Shown here piece by piece: positions 25,862 to 37,915 of a stretch of DNA of 64,000 nucleotides. Both the position numbers and the translations under genes were made by a program. The notes beneath the pieces were generated by a model. The model was not told the origin of the DNA. It did no database searches and saw nothing but the letters and a program-made list of their open reading frames with translations. The stretch spans positions 620,001-684,000 of the forward strand of contig WHUZ01000007.1 of assembly GCA_015179045.1 (NCBI GenBank). Reading direction: 5' to 3'. Position 1 is the first letter of the stretch. The number at the start of each line of letters is the position of its first letter. The stretch is from Kalaharituber pfeilii. Its lineage: Eukaryota > Ascomycota > Pezizomycetes > Pezizales > Pezizaceae.

Positions 25862-27628
25862 TGAGAGTCGATTGCTAAGTGGCAGGTCAATTATCTCGGT
25901 TGTAACATCCGAGGGGCCAGTGATAGCAACAATGCCGCCATAACTAAGATTTCCGGAATTTGAGATGGATATAGCCGCGGGCTAGGTGCCACAGGCCGCA
26001 CCGTTATTTAGCCTCTCTAGAACTGTAAAGAACATCTTACTGGTCGATAGTACCACTGTAGCACAACTGTGTCACGGGACTGGTGGGGCATGCCTTGCCG
26101 CTGACTAGGGCCGTGTCCCTAGACCATGCAGGGGAGTACTCGTAAATATGTAGAGTAAAGGAAATGTGAGGATTAGCGCAAGAATGCTTGTACTCACAGT
26201 ACTGCAAACAAAGCTGAATGAGAACTTGGTTGGTTATATCTTCCCCTCACGGGTTAAGGACGCTTCACCATCCATCAACATACCGCGAGACGTTCTTGCG
26301 TATTGGTGTGCTTCCAATGATGCCAGTAATCCCGAGCAGCTTCTTTCCCTTTGCAGCTCAGACGTCGGGCACCCCTGCCAACAGAAGCGAATTGAAATCA
26401 TCCATGCCCTCGTCTCCAGTTCCAGTTCCCACTCGACCACACCTTCACTCTGATACCCACCGTTCCCACTCGCCTTTCTTATGGGAATTGGGAAGGGCTA
26501 GGCTGGATGAGGGCTTGGGTGTAAGCAGTACCTATAAAGCAGAAATCTGGCTATGCATATTTAGATGCTTTGTGAGCAAATGATATGTGATGTGAAAATG
26601 CCAGTAGTAGGTGGTGGAGGGTGCTGTACTCGAGTACTTGTGCTGGGTGCAGGGGCAGTGGATTCGCGCAGCCTTGTGCCTGCCAAACCAGCTAAATCAC
26701 ATGCAGTATGTAAACTGAAAGAGGAACGTTATCTACTCTACCTAGCGGCTGCACTGCGTTGGTGAAACTCTAAGTAGAACGCACTGCACTCGAGCACCTC
26801 GTCGATTGACCTCGAAGTCACCACACCTATCAAACCACTGCTCCGCTATACAGTACATCGCAACTTCCTCTGCAGCCTCCCCGCATCTGCTGTCTTCCCT
26901 CGACATTCCCGACCACCGGGCTTGCACATTCCGGATAGTGCCTTACTGTCCGCAAAGAAACTAAGCAATTAATCCTACATCCTGCCGTCCAGGCTGTCCC
27001 CAATCCTGGTAGCCCTCCCCCCTCCTCCTCCCCACGTTGACCTCCCCGGGTGCTACCTTTTATCCTCACCACGAGCAAGCTGCTGACAAGGTCCTGCTAG
27101 TCCACCGCCAGAAGAGGTACGGCTATCCAGTGCAAAAGTGGCACAGGCTTTCGTTAGGGGTCCCTACAAGACATTTAAGCACATTAAGTAGGACTGCTAT
27201 CATCCTGAAATGTCATCGGTCCCTCCTGCGACCTCTAGCCTCCGCCCACAGGTAGGTCAAATTATGTAGTGCTGTCGAAACGAACTGTACTTTTACCGAT
27301 GTTCCTTCCTGTCAGAGTTCTGTTTTCTGTTATTTCTGCATTTAGCGCCCATTCTCTTTCTGGCCCGCAAGCTCGCTCTTTGTTGGCATTCGTCACTTAA
27401 TTAGCGGCCATACATGGCTACCCATCCCTCGTTCCATTCAGCATACCTGGTAACTGCAGCTACAATTGATCCCCCTCCCTTTTTGCCCTTTCCCAATGGA
27501 TCGATCTTGAAGGTACATACCAGTCAGGTTATCATGTTATCATATCCTTCATCTCGAGTCACTTCCATCTTTTCAATTACATACACCGCGCTAGGCTAAC
27601 CACAACCACCCCTGCTCAACCCTTCCCT
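25862..27628. other. Divergent intergenic region between thioesterase-like and LYR genes
   Basis: Promoter-bearing spacer of 1.77 kb with no supportable gene. The right half (26.8-27.5 kb) is C-rich, as in other leader regions of this window. One copy of the palindrome GTACTCGAGTAC lies at 26626-26637. Confidence 0.55.
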
Positions 27629-27839
27629 ATGCTGTCGTCCCTACTTCAGGTTATAAAAATATATAAAGAGTTGCTATTCCTCGGCCGCGAGTACCCACTT
27701 GGGTATGAGTATTTTCGACCTCGCTGTCATGCTGCGTTCATGTCAAACGCGGCTATCACAGACCCTGAGGAGATCAAAAAAAGAATAGAAAGGGCAGAAT
27801 TCGTGAAAAAGGAAATCGAAGCATTGTAGGTGGAAGCTC

Positions 27840-27876
<37 letters not shown>

Positions 27877-28134
27877 TGTTATATTTATATTTATTTTTAT
27901 TTTCTCCCTCCCATTTTCTTTTGAATTTCAGTTACTGTCTTCATTGATTTCTTACTTCATTAAGTACCCTCAATTTTCTTCAACAGTTAGAGAATTCATT
28001 CCAATCATCAATCAAGGGTATAGCTTGATCAGTTGTCGTTAGGTTAATAATGGTAACATAGAAAAGTAACTTTTTCCGATAGGTACTACCTGAAGAGGTA
28101 TCGGACTCTTCAACAGCGATATCGGCAAATTTAG
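27629..28134 (+). CDS. LYRM5: LYR-motif protein, ETFRF1/LYRM5-like
   Basis: Small mitochondrial matrix LYR protein. The human relative ETFRF1 binds electron-transfer flavoprotein and removes its flavin; the fungal role is inferred. Two exons, 27629-27825 and 28083-28134, give 82 residues. The first exon carries [22 protein letters not shown], where IYK stands in for the LYR triplet, and [11 protein letters not shown]. The second exon adds [16 protein letters not shown], the family's C-terminal helix. The donor is TT then GTAGGT at 27826 and the acceptor ends GATAG at 28082. Without splicing the frame would stop at the intron, which mimics a complete 66-residue protein. The intron is long for this genome (257 nt) and holds a run of 33 T. 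The start aligns with the N-terminus of animal LYRM5. It converges with the methyltransferase. Confidence 0.9.
27842..27874 (+). repeat. 33-nt T run inside the LYRM5 intron
   Basis: Uninterrupted T tract near the donor of the 257-nt intron, followed by more T-rich sequence. The long homopolymer may vary in length between isolates or contain assembly error. Confidence 0.9.
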
Positions 28135-28795
28135 AGCTGCTGTACACAACACGCAACACTACTCCCGGAGAGGCCTGATATACTCAACTTCCGTACTTGG
28201 AATTGGAACTGTACCATCTATATAACTCCAACTGATCAATCAGCATGCCTTTATTACCGAAATATCCAGCTTTAACTAAGTGGCACAATATGGAAGAATC
28301 ATAGAACCGTTTATGTATTTTCAGGAATGAACACAATAAGAACCAACCTACTCCAAGAGCATACTTCACTACATCAGGACCTCGAATAAATGAGCAGCGT
28401 CATTATAATGGAGGATTTCGGAAAGAGAAGGGAAAATCATATCAAGAGACAAAACATACTGACCAACACCGGAAGGATATTAGTGAAATGGAATAAAATC
28501 ACAGCAGTGACCAGCAGATACATAATATTGGAGAGGAAAAATCAAATAAGGAAAACGCCAGCAGAGCCCCGTCCGTCCGCCTTTTGTGAAAACATTAGAA
28601 CACCACTACCCAGAAATGGAAACAACTCCATGATTATTTCTTTTCTCAGAGAAATGCTTTTAAAATGCCCAACAACACGGAAACTCTCACCAACGAATTG
28701 TAACTAACTGATAACTGAAAACTTTCATCTTCCTTACCAGCCTGTAGTTCCAATCTTGTGGGATGTCTTTTCCGTATGATAAGCGCGGAAGGAAA
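28135..28795. other. Convergent 3' region between LYRM5 and methyltransferase
   Basis: Joint 3'-UTR and spacer of 661 bp, A-rich. No gene, repeat or structured element recognised. Confidence 0.6.
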
Positions 28796-30274
28796 CTATG
28801 TTCTCGAGGCGAAAGGTGTCAACTCGTTTTTTTTTGTGCCCCACCAAGCACCAAATTCAAGGCATTCTCCACCTCTCAGTCCTCCTTCTTGGAAGAAATT
28901 TGCTGTCATCTTCTCATATGGTTTGTTGCAATCCTCTCCCGGAGTCTCACGCGTTTCCGGTGCATAAACCTCCATAGAATCAATGAATTGTTTCAACTGC
29001 AATCTAGCCATATACCTCACAGCTTTCTGCTCCTCAGTTAAGACGGATTGATGCAGAGCTATTTTGGCGCTCACGCTATTCTTCCGTTTTATTTCTGACA
29101 GTAATTCTCCTTTTTCAGTAGGCGGGATATCTCCGTCTTTATATGAAGCAAACTCCCACCATGCCTCGTCTAAAGGAAGTGCCATCCTAAGGGTGTGATG
29201 GTTCGTCAAGCTACCTTCCATGACGATAGCTGAGGGCATCAATGTACAGGGCATAGGAGATAAATTTCGCTTTCCCAGAACTTTCTGCAGTCGAGCATTA
29301 TACGCCTTGATGTGGTCGTTCCTCGGCTGTGCTTCAAACTGTAACGTAGGAGTTATGGTGTACGCACTAGAGGGGTTGCGGGGGGCTTTTGTTGGAGAGA
29401 GACCTCGTATTGAGTGGTCGGCTAACATGGTCAGTTCTTAGTTTATAAATGGGTAGTCAATTGATGACTTACTGCATTGAATCTCAAAAACCCCGCCTTC
29501 CCTTAACACCCGCATACACTCCGCAATGACTTCATGGTGTACCACAGTATCTGGAATGCCGAGGGTCAAGTCCCGTATAAAAACATAGTCGAATTCGCCA
29601 TCTTTGAAGGGGTATGGCATCCTAAGAGCATCATGTCGAACAAAGGTGAAGTCCACTCCCGCCATTGGCGCATGTACAGGGACAATATCCATTCCAATGA
29701 ATTTCACATCATCAAAGCCCCGGGCAGCAAATTCATCATGCATGCTTGCTATCCAGATACCTGTACCACAGCCAATATCTAGGACCTTTCTTGGTATCTT
29801 ATTTTTGTCTGAGAAGTCTGCCATATGATAGCCCCCAAAAACCTCTTTATACAGCAGATGCTTGAGATTCTGTCGGTTCAATTCTGGGATGTCGCATGGC
29901 AGAATATAGATTATGGACTCGTCACTGTGGAAACGCCGGCCATTAACATACCGAAATGGAGTACTTTTACTAGTTGATGTTGAGAATACACTGGTTTTGC
30001 GGTTGCCCGTCGGTGAACCCAAAGGGGACTCGAGAATAGAAACAAGAGTGCCGGGGTGGGGCTCTGGGATAAAGTTTGGCGTTCCATTACCGAAAGTGAG
30101 ACTACTGCTCCCGTTGTTTTGCATGCTTATATGTGATGAATTCGAAATCGTTGTTGTTAATTTTGATCCTCCACTGCTACTTCCATTCTCTCCTTCCTTT
30201 GATGAAGCATTTTGAGGTGCAGTTAAGATGGCACCAGAGGACACGAATGAGGGATGTGCATAAAGCCCAGCCAT
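28796..30274 (-). CDS. Fungal class I SAM-dependent methyltransferase
   Basis: Member of the broad fungal UMTA-like methyltransferase group; the substrate cannot be told from sequence. Two exons, 29473-30274 and 28796-29421, give 475 residues. The first 105 residues are Ser/Asn/Gly-rich and probably disordered. Then comes FRYVNGRRFH...ILPCDIPELNRQ, the usual lead-in, and motif I VLDIGCGTG at 164-172. FIGMDIVP is the motif II region, FDYVFIRD the motif IV region, and RVLREGGVFEIQCTDHSIR follows. The 51-nt intron (29422-29472) splits the CTDHS segment: Cys-A joins CC to give Thr, with the donor GTAAGT and acceptor GTTAG. The C-terminal half is mostly helical with WWEFASYKDGD and FGAWWGTKK-type Trp-rich motifs seen in this family. 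It stands alone; no biosynthetic genes lie nearby. Confidence 0.88.
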
Positions 30275-32644
30275 TGTTGAGGTACTTGATTCAGGCCAAA
30301 GCCAACTCAGCTGGTCATTTGGATCATAAACTGCGGGAGGGTCCAGATTGGCAGATTTCGTCCTTACTTAGTGATATGGAATTGACCGCCACACCACGAA
30401 TCACACCTCCTTTTTAATTGATGCGGCTAGCACTGCTGCGAGTGTATGGCGTACAAGTAGTACAGTTATGATCCACGGAGCATCCAAAGGACTTCCCCTC
30501 CAATTGCTGGGTATATCTAATGTGTGTAATCACCTGGCAGTCACAGGTAAAATAGTCAATGCAGGGCAAGGCAGGACGAAGCCTTGCAACGGGTTTCTAT
30601 TTATTGTGAGGCTATTCAGGGATCGACCTCCTATCTCCTGAGGGCGGGCTGTATCGACTGGTGGGAAAACCTAAAAACCCTTGATTTATGCTTGTTACTA
30701 TCGCAGTAATTCTTCATGAAATCTTTTAACCAATGAAATCAGCATTGTTTTTCCAAAATTGTAAGACTTGGGAACGCTTGGGCCGCACGCCCTTTGCCAA
30801 TCCTATCTCTTCTTGAGGCTTCAAGTTTTGCTTTTTTACTTTCTTCTTCGTTTTCTTTTCCCTGCTTTTTTCTTTTTTACACAGAAAACTTGCGTTTACC
30901 TTCCCCTCCTTTTCTCACGACTCGTTCGCTTGTCTGTTGGCTAGAAAGTGGTGGGGTTTACCTTTGTTTAAGTCTTGACTTGTCTTGCCTGGTGTGGGTG
31001 TGGTGGTGGTCGGTGCTGTCTGTGTACCGATGAGGTACCGGGGATGGGGGATGTAGCCGTGCTTAATGGCCCCCTACCCCGCAGTTTTTTGTTTTGTGGG
31101 ACCAGATCGTCACAGAAGTAGCGTATACAGTGGGCACAGATGTCCAAATACAAAGCTAAATTGTCAGTAAAACATGAAATAAAAATAGGATGTATTCCGT
31201 TCTGTTGCTTCTCGCTGCACTCGTAACGGGAATGGAACGTCCAGAATGTAGTTCTCTTTGGGTCTGGCCTGTGTACGTATAAGTACCTAGTAAGATTATA
31301 TATGTATGGATGAGGACTATTGAATGACGCGGTGTTGTTGCCTATCTACTTAGCTATAGTGGATATTCCTTTTGTTGAGCTTGGTTCCCTGTTCACTGAC
31401 ACTTCCTTCGGCTCTTTCTTTCTTTCTTTCTTTTCTTTTTTTTTGTCCCTCTCTTTCTTGTGGGTCCAGAATTGGGTGTGATCTTGTCTCTTTTCTATAA
31501 GATTCCCCCTTGTCTTTAAAGCTCGAAGTCGTAGTGTATTTATAATACCAAGTTAATGCCTCTTTCTTCCTCCCTTTTCTGTCCTTTGTCCAGCTTGGCC
31601 CTGGTCCTTATTGATCTTCACTGTGTGACATCGATATAATTGACAGCTGAGGCCAGTGAAGCAAGGTAGTGGGGCGATTGGGGTGGGGGTGGGGGTGGGG
31701 TTCAGTTTGTGCAATTTGTGAGTGGTGGGAATTGATTGACTTCCGAGATCGTCGGCTTGACTGACTGAGCTACTCGTGGTACTGCCGTTTGGTTATGGAT
31801 GCGGCTAGGTCATACCCATGTGCCGACAACAGAAAGATAGGAGAGAAAGTTAGACAAGTAAATCACAGGGCACCTGCACGATACTAGCAGGATGGATAAC
31901 AACCTTAGTATAACGAGGAGCAGGAAAAAAGGCTGTATGTTGAAAAATAATCAAAGCGTGAACCCTACAATGCCCATCGAGATGATCCAGCGGCCCAAAA
32001 GAGTATATGATACCAAGCCTGCAGGGAGAGGGATTCCGCGACACGATCGCTCGGGCGAGTTGATAAGTGCTGATTGATAAACGCTTGTGAAGGTGCTCGA
32101 AGCAAGAAATGGGTGAGCTAGAAGGCCGGGGAACAGGATGAGAACGTTGGTGGAAGAAAGAAAGGTTTTAAAAGTACTTCTTATGCCCAATCTACTTGTC
32201 CACGGCCTTGAAGCTGCTACAAGCCAGCGCAGCTAAATTGGTAGGGGAAAAAAAAAATATCGCTTTCAGCAATGCTACTGTACATGAGAAAGAAAAACCA
32301 ATTTACATTGAAACAGCGTCCCCCAAGCCATGGATGGGCTCAACGGTGGGCTCAATTGGCAAGAGCCTATTATACGTTGGATGGATATATACCGAAGCTG
32401 CGACGCAATGCGCATACTCGAGATTGGATGCGGCCCCCAAATAAGGGGAACGGGTTTGTCAACGGTGCGTGAGCGGCAGAACTTGAAAAGAGAGCAATTA
32501 CTGTCGGTAAAGCGTGGTCCATATATTCTACACAAGGTTTATCAAACTTTCGCTGGTACCATGCTTGAAGGAAAAGGACTCCTCATGATACTGGAGCAGT
32601 GGGGTGTCACTTTAGGGCAGTAAAAGAGATACCGAGGTATGATA

Positions 32645-32846
32645 GCCTCGGACCAGGCGTTTAATAAGTACCGTGCCAACCAGACTAAATAAGTACATAT
32701 CATAAGTACGTTGCTACTGAAGCGTCTTGGCATATGTGTTACTGTATGTATCATATAGAAACACAACTTCAACCATTGATTAAGTAATACATCTGCCAAG
32801 ACCCTAAGTACCTACTAGTAGCAACGCCTGGTTCGAGGCTAATACC
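32645..32846. repeat. Foldback repeat of about 200 bp
   Basis: The arm TAGCCTCGGACCAGGCGTT near 32646-32664 is mirrored by the inverse of TAGCCTCGAACCAGGCGTT near 32821-32843. A second inner pair of arms, GTTGCTACT and TCTTGGCA blocks, lies between 32710 and 32825. No coding content. Confidence 0.5.
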
Positions 32847-33751
32847 GAGGCTAAGTAAAAGCGCGGCACAATTGTGATCATAAGTGAGGTCCCTCGCTCG
32901 TTCTGTGGCACCCAAAATTTTCAATACAGTACGAGTCTAATTATAAGTTTGTACTGGCAACGACAACTTGGCGTGCCCCGCATTGGCGCATGTAGAGACA
33001 AGGAATTCCGCTTCAGCTTAAACCAATGAGAAATCAGTAGCAAGTGCAGAACGTGAAGTATAGAGATGTGTATTGATTTAGTCTCGTGCTATTGTTAAGC
33101 ACCAAAGGTCCTGCAGAGTCGACTCAGGAATTCAAATACTTTTAGCCAGATCATCAAGCCGTTTGGTTTACAATCTGATGCGTGCTCTATTTACCTTAAG
33201 AGCATTTCTGACTGCAAGCTTAGAAACACTACTTGTACATTGCTAGCCACGGTGGTAGACAGCGGTACCGCTGCCTGAGAACCAGACTAGCCAACGGGTT
33301 CCCGTACATAATTATAGTCAGTCAGTTCTATACATGACCCAGTTAACGGAAGAGGGCTAAAAACAAAACCCTTAGGAATTACTGGTGCACAGGAGGTAAG
33401 AAAATAGCAGCGGGGTTTCTTCGGATTTCATCAGCCAGTTTTCATTATAGCAAGAACAATTTGTATGTAGATAAAATAACTTCCTAGATTTTTTTTTTCA
33501 TTACACTATTTGGTGCGATTTCATTACCAAGGTCAAATTGTATGGGAATGGAAATACAAGAACACAGTGTATTCATAGCAAGGTATTCACTATAGCAGGG
33601 TTCATTATAGCAAGGTCGGACTGTAGTAGACCAAAAATGAACAGCATGCCACTCATTTCAATGTCTCGTTTTTTCAGGCTAATGAGTAGTGTAACCCATG
33701 GAGGCCTATTTGCCATTACCAGACTGCATCAATGAAAACCTATTAGTAGTA

Positions 33752-34095
33752 CTCAATAACTCCTTGAATTGTTGCACTCTGCAAGCAAGCTGCATACGGT
33801 GCAGTAGCCAGGCCGACTGTAGATCAGAATTTTGTGTGGCCGCCGTTGGCAGCAATTACAGCTCTAACTCTCTCAGGCATACTGACTACAAGCTTCAAAA
33901 TCTACTCCGGGTTTATCTTCTGCCATTCCTTCTGACTCTGTTAACATACCTCCTCTGCTGTAGTACTGTATCTTGACGTTTGTTCGGTTTTGTCTTGGTC
34001 ATTCTCCAGATAACTTGAGATCTGGTGATCGACCTGGCTACTGCACCCCATGCAGCTTGCTTGCAGCATGCAATAATTCAGGGGGATATATCGAG
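33752..34095 (-). mobile_element. Deleted Tc1-type transposon with transposase C-terminus remnant
   Basis: Arms of about 60 bp match in inverse: CTCAATAACTCCTTGAATTG at the left and CTCGATATATCCCCCTGAATT at the right. Both share GCTGCAAGCAAGCTGCAT and GTGCAGTAGCCAGG-type blocks. TA flanks both ends (33750-33751 and 34096-34097). On the minus strand, 33925-33824 reads WQKINPE, stop, ILKLVVSMPERVRAVIAAN, then GGHTKF, the typical end of Tc1-like transposases. In-frame stops and only 344 bp in total show it is dead and internally deleted. Confidence 0.8.
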
Positions 34096-34273
34096 TATTA
34101 TCTGACGAGGACACGGGGGTAGAATATGGTCAATTGCAATACTTTAGGACGAAAACCATTAGTGTTTTTTATAAACATGCATATGTGCCCACCTTGTCTC
34201 GTAACCTGGTGTCTACCTGCAGTCTCAATCTATACGGCATTCCTTGATCGAGATGAAATGTATTCATGTAGTA

Positions 34274-34363
34274 CAGAGACCCCTTAAAAGTCTTGGGGAT
34301 TAGGCAATATTGGGGTAAGTGTATCATGCAAGCCTAATCCCCAAGACTTTTACGGGGTCACTG
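34274..34363. mobile_element. 90-bp palindromic TA-flanked mini-element
   Basis: The left arm CAGAGACCCCTTAAAAGTCT is mirrored by the inverse of CAGTGACCCCGTAAAAGTCT. Both continue as TGGGGATTAGG. TA lies on each side (34272-34273 and 34364-34365). A loop of about 30 nt separates the arms. The form suggests a very small MITE of a TA-targeting family. Confidence 0.65.
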
Positions 34364-34478
34364 TATGAAGTTAGTCTGATGGGTAAATAGTGCAGACAAG
34401 AAGCAAACAATTGAGGAAAAATTGAGGAGATTGGAACACAGCAAATCAGTACTGAACAATTCAGAAAGCGTTTTCATA

Positions 34479-34714
34479 CAGGTGGCCCTGGCTATAATGA
34501 AACTCTTGATAGTGAAATCCTGGCTATAGTGAAGGAATGGGCGAGATTGGTTGCGCACGCAGCTAAAACGCCCTGGCTATAGTGAAAAGAAGCGGTACGG
34601 GTGACCCTGGCTATAATGAAGGCCAAGAAACCGACCGATTTTCTTCTATAACCAGTTTTCACTATAGCGAGGGCACTTTCTTTTATGTATTCATATTATG
34701 GCAAGGTCTGACTG
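34479..34714. mobile_element. Pogo-like MITE with TA duplication
   Basis: The left end is TA followed by CAGGTGGCCCTGGCTATAAT. The inverse of the right end is TA followed by CAGTCAGACCTTGCCATAAT. Both carry repeated CTATAGTGAA/CTATAATGAA motifs. Further copies of the motif at about 33437, 33588-33630 and 34895 imply more fragments of the same family around it. Assignment to pogo/Fot-type elements rests on TA targeting and the CAG-type ends. Confidence 0.6.
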
Positions 34715-37654
34715 TATCATACACTGAAATTCTCGCATTTGACAACTTTTTTCCATCCCCTGCCTACCTTGCGGCTAGCACGTGACCCCTCACTATGTAT
34801 GTGAAAACTTGCTAGTATGATAAAGAAAACTGGTCGGATTCTTGGCCTTCATTTAGTCTCCGTAGCGGCTGGGCACGAGACTAGCCTTCATTATAGCCAG
34901 GGTGACATAAATCCCGGAGTCAGTGGTAAGCTAGGTGCCACCCCTGCGTAGTCTCGTAACCAGACCCCTGCGCTCAGATCCACAAGGTTTGCAGGGACTC
35001 GATTAGCTAGCGAAGTCGTGCACATGCTGAATTACATCGGTGCGCGAGTTAAACTTAATCCAGGGCAAGCCATACACAAAACCGCAAAAATTGCAACGAC
35101 AGTCAGTTTTGTACACACTGATATCATATTCTGAGTGCTCAATCTTATGTCATTCTCCAGGCCTTTGGAGCCCATCGGTGGTGTTCTTGTGTCCAGACTT
35201 ATTTTCGGCCTCCGCCATGGCTTAGCAGACGGTGTCTTTGCTATTATTCTTTGGCAGCACACCCGTCTCTTAGGCTGGGTATGAGAGCACATCGGTGGGA
35301 GCTCGGCTCGTTTTCCACAGGCATTGGACAGGAGTTTATTTCGCCGCTGAAAAGCTTCCCCACCATAATTGCCCAGTCAATCGCAAGAATATCAGTGAAT
35401 CTTATTTAACTGAATCACCCATGTTGGTAGACCAGCCAGCTGATAATATTTGTTAACTTATTATCGTGCAAAACATGGTCTTGCAACTTATCTCTCAACA
35501 ATCATCTCACTCATGGCAGTCCCCTAAAAAAATCGCTTACGTAGAATTAGTCCAGTCTTGGAACAGACTTACCGCATAGTTGGAATTGGTCTTGTTAGCA
35601 CGATTATTTGTTTTGACTGGATATACCACATAGGGATTTGTCAAGTCCGAGACACACTTGCGCAACTTTTGAGTATGTCAGTGGCGTGACTGTTTGGTAC
35701 ATGGAACTGACACATTTGAGTCAGGTCAACAAATTTTCAGCTTTAGTTGGTCTCGTAACCAGAGCTTTATTCTCCACAATTGAACCTGAGTCCTGCGGCT
35801 GGGAATTTCATGCCTTGAGTGTGATGAGGTTGCAGAAAGTTTAGGTAATAAATACAACAGTCTAACGACGATTCAGTGCTGGAGTTTATCCCAACTATGA
35901 TGTGTCTACTTGGGCATTGTCTTGTATAAGCATCAATGGTTGCGACAGGGTCTGCTTGGTTTATTACATATCTTCAGGTGCGTCTCCTAGTAAAGATTTT
36001 CCTGTTGCAAAGCAGGATCAAACAAGAAAAGTATATTGGCCGACAAAATCGTTCTGTACTTCATCTATGTCTTCAGCATTGATTTAGGTCATTTTCAGAA
36101 AAGGCCTTCTTAGACAGGACACAATGGTGGGTGAAGTCATTCTCGAACCGTGAGCAGTTTCTAAGCGCCTAGTGCTGACGGGAAATCCAATGCCTAAATG
36201 TTATTAGAAAACGTTGCTCATACGATATTTCGGTTCATGATCCTTTCGATATTCTTACTGCATGCCTCAGATTCAATCAGAGTGCAGGTCTGAGATGCAA
36301 GCTTCGCCATTCCGGATACCACATTCCATGCTGTACGCTTAGCGTACTTTAGGGTCTCAGTAGGTTCGAGACAGGATATGCATTAAGTAAATTGATAGCT
36401 TTGTACATCAATTAAATACTTAAACTCGGCAAGTTCGATACGAGTTGATACATGTTAGTCTAGATCTGGCAGGTTGAGGATTTGGTTGGGCATCGTTGGG
36501 CATGTTTTGCGTGAAAAGTTACCAATGGATTTTGCCAAGAAGGGCAGTCGCTTAAGTACTCAATTTAAGCTCGGCACCCTCAAAAGTAAATGAACTTGTT
36601 CTCGTGCGCAGACTCTTACGAAGCAATGCCACGACTGATATGAATTGTAAGGCACCAGTGATTATTGTATACTTAATCTCGTGGATTCGTCATCACCTCA
36701 GCAGGGTCTGCGCTTGGTACAAAGTACGCAATCTCATTCTGGTTACGCCGCCAGCAAAAGTTACTAGAACGTCTCAAGGGGATAACTTGCTAGGTCTCCC
36801 ATGGCCGGCTACACATATACTGGATCTATATTGTTACCTTCTATTGAACAAAAATCCAGCAACATAATTCTCAGTAGAATTGCGATAGAGCAGCAGCAAG
36901 TGTACTTGGCCAGGAAGCATTGGCATTGAGTGGTCTAGATAACATTGCGGATTGGAAAACTATACTACTTACACGTCAGAAAGCCTCTTACCTTCCATTG
37001 GGACTTCATGCTGTTTGTAACAATTCTCACCTAACACTCTATCCGCACGGGCCTGAACTTAGAGAGTATCAGGCTCGAATTCTGGCAGAAGCGTTACCTA
37101 GAACAACTTGAATACCCAGAATTGCGTTAGGTGAGAAGGTCCTATAATAGATTATACTAGGCTGTAACTTGTATTCAAGTTGTATGAGACTGTCACTTAC
37201 AAGAGATCTCGGGGGGATGGGTGACCGCTCCAATTTTAGCTTAATGGACGCCCCTTTTAAACCGATCTCTACAGTAGTAATAGTAATGCTTTAATCTACA
37301 GCACCTACACAAAAAGCCAGACTGACAACCAAGACCGAATATGCCGTTCAAGAATAGGTGCATATTGTAAACCATATCCGGACCCATATCCGCTGGTATT
37401 CGGTGGGCACAAAATACCAAACGGTGTCTGGCGAACACGTATTTGATCAGATATAGCAGATATGAAAAGTAGATATATCCGACCTCGTAATTTCATGTCC
37501 ACCGGCTGACCATACAAAAAAGATTCGATGTTGGGACAACTTGGGGGGGTCTTGTATCCGGATACTGGACCCGGCCCCAAAATCCAGTCGACTAGTTTAC
37601 AAAGGACCTGGGGGCAGAGGAATGGGGTCTAGGGCTAAGACATTGGACCAACAA

Positions 37655-37915
37655 AGGAGCGAGGGCATTTATAGAGATTACTTGCAAGAGGATGGAGTGT
37701 CCTCTCTGTGGGAAGGACAAGCCAGCAATGAGACCATATTATGCGGAAATGCCGGAAGCTCAAAAGGGAGAGGCTGGAGGAAGGCCTTTACAGGATACGC
37801 AGAGACGGGCGAGCGGTACCTAAAGGCCCTGACATTTGGTTCGGGGAAAGAAGAGTGGTCGAGGACACAAAACTGCTTGCTTGAGAGCAGCGGGGCGAAT
37901 TAGACCTATCAACTA
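37655..37915 (+). pseudogene. LINE-like retrotransposon 3'-end remnant (zinc knuckle)
   Basis: One frame reads TCKRMECPLCGKDKPAM. A second frame then continues HIMRKCRKLKRERLEEGL. Together they give C-x2-C ... H-x4-C, the zinc knuckle common near the end of non-LTR retrotransposon reverse-transcriptase proteins, broken by one frameshift. Stops follow. No reverse transcriptase core or A tail was identified nearby. The call is inference from a short motif. Confidence 0.4.
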
